A stretch of 64,000 bases of DNA from Alphaproteobacteria bacterium (GTDB lineage: Bacteria; Pseudomonadota; Alphaproteobacteria; CAAGCB01; CAG-977): positions 186,001 to 250,000 of the forward strand of contig CAAGCY010000006.1 of NCBI GenBank assembly GCA_900768465.1, written 5' to 3'. Position numbers and translations under genes: made by a program. Of the stretch, positions 59,457 to 64,000 are shown piece after piece; the first letter of the stretch is position 1; every line of letters begins with the position of its first letter. Under the pieces are notes generated by a model, which was not told the origin of the DNA, did no database searches, and worked only from the letters and a program-made list of their open reading frames with translations.

Positions 59457-62105
59457 TTATAAAGCTTTCAAACGCGCCATCGCTTCGTTTGTTTTAACCA
59501 AAGCGGCTTTGGCATCCGCCAAACGCGCGCGCTGTTCCGCAACGACTTTTTCGGGAGCTTTGGCAACGAAAGCTTCGTTATTCAAACGTCCCTCCAGCCC
59601 GCCGATTTCCTTGGTCAGTTTTTCGGCTTCTTTGGTCAGGCGTTCCGTTTCCTTGGCAACGTCGATAACGCCCGCCAGCGGCAACAAAACCGCCGTCGTG
59701 CCGAACACGGTTTGCGCCGCGCCCTTGGCATCGTCGGCAAAGGTCGACAATTCAGCCGTTTCCAAACGCGCCAACGTTTTAATCAGCGGTTTGAAAGCGT
59801 CCAAACGGCGCGCTTCTTCAGCGGTTGCGCCCTGCAAGTACATCGTGATTTTCGCGGACGGCGCAATGTTCATTTCCGAACGCAAAGAACGCACCGCGGA
59901 AATCAATCCGATCACCCAATCCAGTTCCTCGTCGGCTTCGGCGTTGACCAAATCGTGCAAGTCTTCCCACGGAGTCAGCATCAGCATCTGCTTGCGGTTT
60001 TCGGTCTTGCTCCACAATTCTTCGGTCACGAACGGGATAATCGGGTGCAGCATCATCAGGATTCTGTCCAGCACCCACGCCGCCGTCGCGCGCGTTTCGG
60101 CTTTCGCCGCTTCGTCGTCGCCGAAGAAAAGCGGTTTTGCAAATTCCAAATACCAGTCGCAGAACGTCCCCCAAGCAAACTGATAGCCCGCTTCGGCGGC
60201 TTCGTTGAACTTGTATTCGTCAAGGGCGGTCGTCACTTTGCCCATCGCCGCGGCGGCTTTGGACACAATCCAGCGGTTCAAAGGCTGCTTCAGCGCTTTC
60301 GGGTCATAGCCGTCCGCCGGCTTGCATTCGTTCATTTCGCAAAAACGCGCCGCGTTCCAAATTTTCGTCACAAAGTTGCGGTAGCCTTCGACGCGGGATT
60401 CGCTCATGCACACGTCGCGCCCCTGCGCCGCCATGGCAATCAAGGTAAAGCGTAATGCGTCAATACCGTATTTGTCGCCCAACAGCATCGGATCGACAAC
60501 GTTGCCTTTGGATTTGGACATCTTGCGTCCCTGTTCGTCGCGCACCAAAGCGTGAATGTACACGGTGCGGAACGGCACGTCTTTCATAAAGTACAAGCCC
60601 AACATCACCATTCTGGCGACCCAGAAGAAAATGATGTCAAAGCCCGTCACCAGAACGTTTGTCGGGTAATAACGCTGCAGTTCCTTGGTGTTGTCGGGCC
60701 AACCCAAGGTCGAAAACGGCCAAATGCCCGAAGAAAACCACGTGTCGAACACGTCGGGGTCTTGAGTCAGCTCAACGTGCTTGCCGTAATATTTATCGGC
60801 TTCCGCCTGCGCCAAACCGACGTTTTCTTCGACAAAATAATGACCGTCGGGACCGTACCACACGGGAATTTGATGTCCCCACCACAGCTGGCGGGAAACG
60901 CACCACGGCTGAATGTTTCTCATCCATTCAAAGTACGTTTTTTCCCACGCTTTCGGCACGAATTGGATTCTGCCGTCCTCAACGACTTCAATCGCTTTTT
61001 CCGCCAGTTTCGGCGCGTCGACAAACCATTGATCGGTCAGCCACGGTTCAATCACGACGCCCGAACGGTCGCCGTACGGAATTGTCATGGGGTTGTCTTC
61101 TTCTTTGACAAACAGCCCCAAAGCCTTCACCTCTTCCAGCACTTTGACGCGCGCGTCGGCGGTTGTCATCCCTTGATACGCTTCGGGCACGTTTTCGTTC
61201 AAGTGCGCCGTCGAATCCAAAATGTTAATCATCGGCAGATTGTGCCGCTTGCCGACCTCAAAGTCGTTGAAGTCATGCGCCGGCGTGATTTTCACCGCGC
61301 CCGTGCCTTTGGTCGGGTCGGCGTGTTCGTCGGCGACGACGGGAATCGCGCGGTTGCAAATCGGAATGATGACGTTTTTGCCGATTAAGTCCTTATAGCG
61401 TTCGTCTTCGTCGGAAACGGCGACGGCGGTATCGCCGAACAGCGTTTCAGGACGCGTCGTCGCAATCGTGATAAAGCGGTCGGATTCACCTTCGACGGCG
61501 TATTTGAAATACCACATTTTACCGACGGTTTCGCGCTGTTCAACTTCCAAATCGGAAACGGCGGTCTGCAAATACGGATCCCAGTTGACCAGCCGTTTCG
61601 CGCGGTAAACCAATCCGTCTTTGTACAAAGTCACGAATTCCTGACGCACGGCGCGGCACAGCCCTTCGTCCATCGTAAAGCGTTCGCGCGGCCAATCCAA
61701 AGACGCGCCCAGCCGGCGCAGCTGACCGACGATTTGACCGCCCGATTTGGCTTTCCATTCCCAAACTTTTTCAAGGAATTTTTCGCGTCCCAAGTCGTGG
61801 CGGGATATTCCTTCTTTTGCCAGCAAGCGTTCAACGACCATCTGCGTCGCAATGCCCGCGTGATCCGTCCCCGGCTGCCACAGAACGTCTTTTCCTTTCA
61901 TGCGCTGATAGCGAACCAAAGTGTCTTGGATGGAGAACGTCAGCGCATGCCCGATGTGCAGATTGCCCGTTACGTTGGGAGGCGGAATCATAATGCAGTA
62001 CGGTTCTTTGTCCGAATCGGGATGACAGGCGAACGCGCCCGATTTTTCCCATTGTTCGTAAATTTTTGTTTCCACGGCGGCGGGGTCGTACACTTTTTCC
62101 AGCAT
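59457..62105 (-). CDS. valS: Valyl-tRNA synthetase
   Basis: Charges tRNA-Val and edits misactivated threonine; cytoplasmic class I enzyme. The 882-residue protein has the HIGH motif as HIGH in PPPNVTGNLHIGHALTF near 43-57, the KMSKS motif in GRKMSKSKGNVVDP, and the editing domain between them with ITPAHDFNDFEVGKRH. The C-terminal coiled coil (AKETERLTKEAEKLTKEIGG) is typical of ValS. The start is ATG at 62105 with AAAGGAG upstream; a TTG two codons earlier is less likely. It follows popZ after a strong terminator. Confidence 0.97.
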   Translation of the reverse strand: MLEKVYDPAAVETKIYEQWEKSGAFACHPDSDKEPYCIMIPPPNVTGNLHIGHALTFSIQDTLVRYQRMKGKDVLWQPGTDHAGIATQMVVERLLAKEGISRHDLGREKFLEKVWEWKAKSGGQIVGQLRRLGASLDWPRERFTMDEGLCRAVRQEFVTLYKDGLVYRAKRLVNWDPYLQTAVSDLEVEQRETVGKMWYFKYAVEGESDRFITIATTRPETLFGDTAVAVSDEDERYKDLIGKNVIIPICNRAIPVVADEHADPTKGTGAVKITPAHDFNDFEVGKRHNLPMINILDSTAHLNENVPEAYQGMTTADARVKVLEEVKALGLFVKEEDNPMTIPYGDRSGVVIEPWLTDQWFVDAPKLAEKAIEVVEDGRIQFVPKAWEKTYFEWMRNIQPWCVSRQLWWGHQIPVWYGPDGHYFVEENVGLAQAEADKYYGKHVELTQDPDVFDTWFSSGIWPFSTLGWPDNTKELQRYYPTNVLVTGFDIIFFWVARMVMLGLYFMKDVPFRTVYIHALVRDEQGRKMSKSKGNVVDPMLLGDKYGIDALRFTLIAMAAQGRDVCMSESRVEGYRNFVTKIWNAARFCEMNECKPADGYDPKALKQPLNRWIVSKAAAAMGKVTTALDEYKFNEAAEAGYQFAWGTFCDWYLEFAKPLFFGDDEAAKAETRATAAWVLDRILMMLHPIIPFVTEELWSKTENRKQMLMLTPWEDLHDLVNAEADEELDWVIGLISAVRSLRSEMNIAPSAKITMYLQGATAEEARRLDAFKPLIKTLARLETAELSTFADDAKGAAQTVFGTTAVLLPLAGVIDVAKETERLTKEAEKLTKEIGGLEGRLNNEAFVAKAPEKVVAEQRARLADAKAALVKTNEAMARLKAL

Positions 62106-62127
62106 CGCCAAATCTCCTTTACCAATT

Positions 62128-62169
62128 CAAAAAAAATAATTCCTCAAGCGGCGAATCGGCTTGAGGAAT
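62128..62169 (-). terminator. Intrinsic terminator of popZ
   Basis: An 11-bp perfect stem (62139-62149 with 62159-62169). On the minus strand it is followed by TATTTTTTTT. It ends popZ transcription before valS. Confidence 0.9.
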
Positions 62170-62185
62170 AAAAAGTTCAAACATC

Positions 62186-62749
62186 TTATTTCAAGTTCAG
62201 CCGATCCATAATATAGGCGACTTCTTTTTTGACGATTCGTTCTACGATTTCGGGCAGATGAGCGTCCAGCCATTCTTTCAAATACGGCTTGACGGATTCG
62301 CGCACAATCATTTCCAGCGTCAGCGATCCGTTGCCCAAGCTTCCTTTTTGTTCGGCGGCGAACTCGCGCAATCCCGACAAAGAATGAGCCGCGGCTTCAA
62401 TCGTCGGCGGCGCCAACAAAACATCGTCGTCGGCAGAAATCTTTTTTTCCTGCATCAAATCATTCAACGTTTCTTCTTTCATCGGGCGGCTGGGAATGAC
62501 GGGTTCGGGAGTGAAATCGTCGTCAATCGCTTCTTCGGGCGTTTCAACCATTGCGGCTTTCGCCTGTTGCGTTTCGTTGACAATCATATCCGCCGTCAAA
62601 TCGACAACGCCCGCCGTTTGAGCATTGCCGGCGGCAACTTTCTGCCGTTCCGGATTTTTGTTCCCGGCATCCTTTTCTTCCTCGTCGGCAAGGATATTGC
62701 GAATGGATGCCAGAATATCCTCCATCGACGGTTCGTTTTGTTCAGTCAT
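62186..62749 (-). CDS. popZ: Polar organizing protein PopZ (DUF2497)
   Basis: A 187-residue protein of the PopZ family, which self-assembles at the cell pole and anchors the chromosome origin and signalling proteins in Alphaproteobacteria. The N-terminal partner-binding helix is present as MEDILASIRNILADEEEK (9-26). The middle is acidic and Pro-rich, as in PopZ, and the conserved C-terminal oligomerisation helices are ESVKPYLKEWLDAHLPEIVE and VKKEVAYIMDRLNLK. The gene order TolC, popZ, valS is common in this class. ATG 62749 has no strong ribosome site (GGATGAAAA). Confidence 0.88.
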   Translation of the reverse strand: MTEQNEPSMEDILASIRNILADEEEKDAGNKNPERQKVAAGNAQTAGVVDLTADMIVNETQQAKAAMVETPEEAIDDDFTPEPVIPSRPMKEETLNDLMQEKKISADDDVLLAPPTIEAAAHSLSGLREFAAEQKGSLGNGSLTLEMIVRESVKPYLKEWLDAHLPEIVERIVKKEVAYIMDRLNLK

Positions 62750-62816
62750 TTTTCATCCACGGTTAAAGCTTTTTTCTTTAATATATCATCTTGACCACAG
62801 GGCGCAAGCCGATATT

Positions 62817-64000
62817 TCACACCTGTTCTTCCTGAACGGAAGCCGTTTCTTTTTCAGCCGCGGCGGGCTGTTTGTTTTCCGATTCGGCGGATTGAACGGT
62901 CTTTTCCGCGACGGGAGCCGCATTTTTGCGGTATCTGTCGATATCCAAATCCAAATTGTCGGGCGTCATCAGCCCCATGGCGGAAATCAGCAGATACGAT
63001 GCGTCAATCAGATTTTTCTTGGCGGAAACCAAGCTGACTCGCGCGTTCAGCAATTCCTGTTCGGCGTTCAGCACATCCAAAATCGTGCGCGTTCCCGCCT
63101 GTTCTTCATGACGGACGCCGTCCAAAGCCAATTCGGTTGCGCGCACCTGTTCCTGCAAAGACGACAACCCCGCCAAAGTCGATTGATAATTTTCCCACGC
63201 CTGCGTCGTAGCCTGTTCGACCGCGCGGCGAACGGAAACAACGCCCAAAGCGGCTTGTCTTTCCGCCAGTTTGGCTTGCGCCACTTTGGACGGAACAATT
63301 CCCGCCGTATAGAACGGAACGTCCAGCACCAGCTTGACAGACGAATCTTCTTCACGGGCGCGCCCTGTACGTACGGATGCCAAAACGCCGGAGTCGATAT
63401 AGCTCATCGAACCGTGCGCATTGGCGCGGCTGTTCAAATACGACGCCTGCAAATTCAAGCTGGGATAGTACGCCGATTTGGCGACATCCACCCCGCTTTT
63501 GGCTTGTTTTTCCTGATATTCCGCACTGATGACGGAAGGATTGTTTTTATCCGCGACGGCAAGCGCGTCTTCCAAAGTTTGCGGCAGTTTGGCGGCGGGC
63601 ACTTCGGGTTCGAAAATTTTATCGGGCATCTTGCCGATTGTTTCCTGATACGAAGCGTATGCGACTTTGACGTTGCCTTCCGCCTGAATGCGTGAAGCCA
63701 CGGCACCCGCATAGCGCGCTTCGGCTTGGGCGACATCCGTTTTTGTCAGCTCGCCGACGCGGAATCTGTCCCGCGTATAATCCAGCTGGCGTTTCAAAAC
63801 GGCTTCGTTGTTTTGATTCAGCTTCCACACGGCGATGGCGCGAATCACATCCGTGTACGCGACAACGGCTTGTGTTAAAACGGATTGTTCCAAATCCTGC
63901 AGTTTTGCCTTTTCCGATTCAAATTTGTGGCGGGCGGCTTTGACGGAAGCAACGGTGCCGAATCCGGAAAACAGCGGCTGAACGGCGTTGACGCCCATAT
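62817..64000 (-). CDS. tolC: TolC-family outer membrane channel (partial, N-terminus beyond window)
   Basis: The C-terminal 394 or so residues of a TolC protein of the type I secretion and efflux kind. The helical repeats VLKRQLDYTRDRFRVGELTKTDVAQAEAR and TRTILDVLNAEQELLNARVSL are the two conserved TolC halves; the DxGxLxxV-like beta segments lie between. The C-terminal 45 residues are a low-complexity Ala/Glu/Pro/Lys tail (APVAEKTVQSAESENKQPAAAEK). It precedes popZ, as is common in Alphaproteobacteria. It is only distantly like the efflux TolC at 7266. The reading frame continues past the window's right edge; the first Met visible is internal. Confidence 0.9.
   Translation of the reverse strand, partial: MGVNAVQPLFSGFGTVASVKAARHKFESEKAKLQDLEQSVLTQAVVAYTDVIRAIAVWKLNQNNEAVLKRQLDYTRDRFRVGELTKTDVAQAEARYAGAVASRIQAEGNVKVAYASYQETIGKMPDKIFEPEVPAAKLPQTLEDALAVADKNNPSVISAEYQEKQAKSGVDVAKSAYYPSLNLQASYLNSRANAHGSMSYIDSGVLASVRTGRAREEDSSVKLVLDVPFYTAGIVPSKVAQAKLAERQAALGVVSVRRAVEQATTQAWENYQSTLAGLSSLQEQVRATELALDGVRHEEQAGTRTILDVLNAEQELLNARVSLVSAKKNLIDASYLLISAMGLMTPDNLDLDIDRYRKNAAPVAEKTVQSAESENKQPAAAEKETASVQEEQV

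Overview
The window looks like a contiguous piece of an alphaproteobacterial chromosome, probably from an anaerobic or microaerophilic and likely host-associated lineage. Three things point to Alphaproteobacteria: a CcrM-type adenine methyltransferase (37857-38942), the TolC-PopZ-ValS gene order (64000 back to 59457), and a threonine synthase followed by an M16 peptidase (3129 back to 473). A 1184-residue pyruvate:ferredoxin oxidoreductase (33348-36902) points to anaerobic pyruvate metabolism. An outer membrane is implied by two TolC-type channels, an RND pump and a giant autotransporter. The taxonomic reading is inference; there is no rRNA or tRNA gene in the window, and no stretch over 300 bases lacks a gene.

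Layout. 1-3129 (minus): thrC, an M16 zinc peptidase, a small conserved protein and the start of rpiB, as one tight cluster. 3266-7310: elbB, a DedA membrane protein, an ankyrin protein and nadE. 7266-12900 (minus): adaptor, RND pump and TolC tripartite efflux operon, preceded by a small zinc-ribbon/helix-turn-helix gene bounded by a perfect 17-bp inverted repeat (12976-13459). 13515-17115: copper P-type ATPase and trpS. 17287-19227: three unrecognised genes, one built of four 45-residue repeats. 19310-22249: yajC-secD-secF. 22323-30638: one 2771-residue autotransporter. 30900-33229: a DUF3800 protein and a two-gene unit of unknown function. 33348-38942: nifJ, rnhB, ccrM.

39060-45582 is the most unusual region. 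Four adjacent genes encode six copies of one domain with HExRHA(Q/G)Q and an EADA motif 28 residues later, which looks like a zinc-metallopeptidase site. Two of the genes are internal duplications, one carries a nearly identical 129-bp repeat, and the proteins share a short basic C-terminal tail. 45867-53711 mixes housekeeping genes (rpsU, HU, queH, rmuC, trmJ) with a frameshifted membrane protein gene and several exported proteins, including one with four CxxCP motifs.

53839-59440 holds a TspO-like protein, an exported flavodoxin, an ankyrin protein, a peptide transporter, a metallophosphoesterase and a MerR-family regulator. The regulator's own upstream region and the flavodoxin promoter carry the same 16-bp palindrome inside 19-bp-spacer promoters, which suggests a small local regulon. 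The window closes with valS, popZ and a partial TolC gene.
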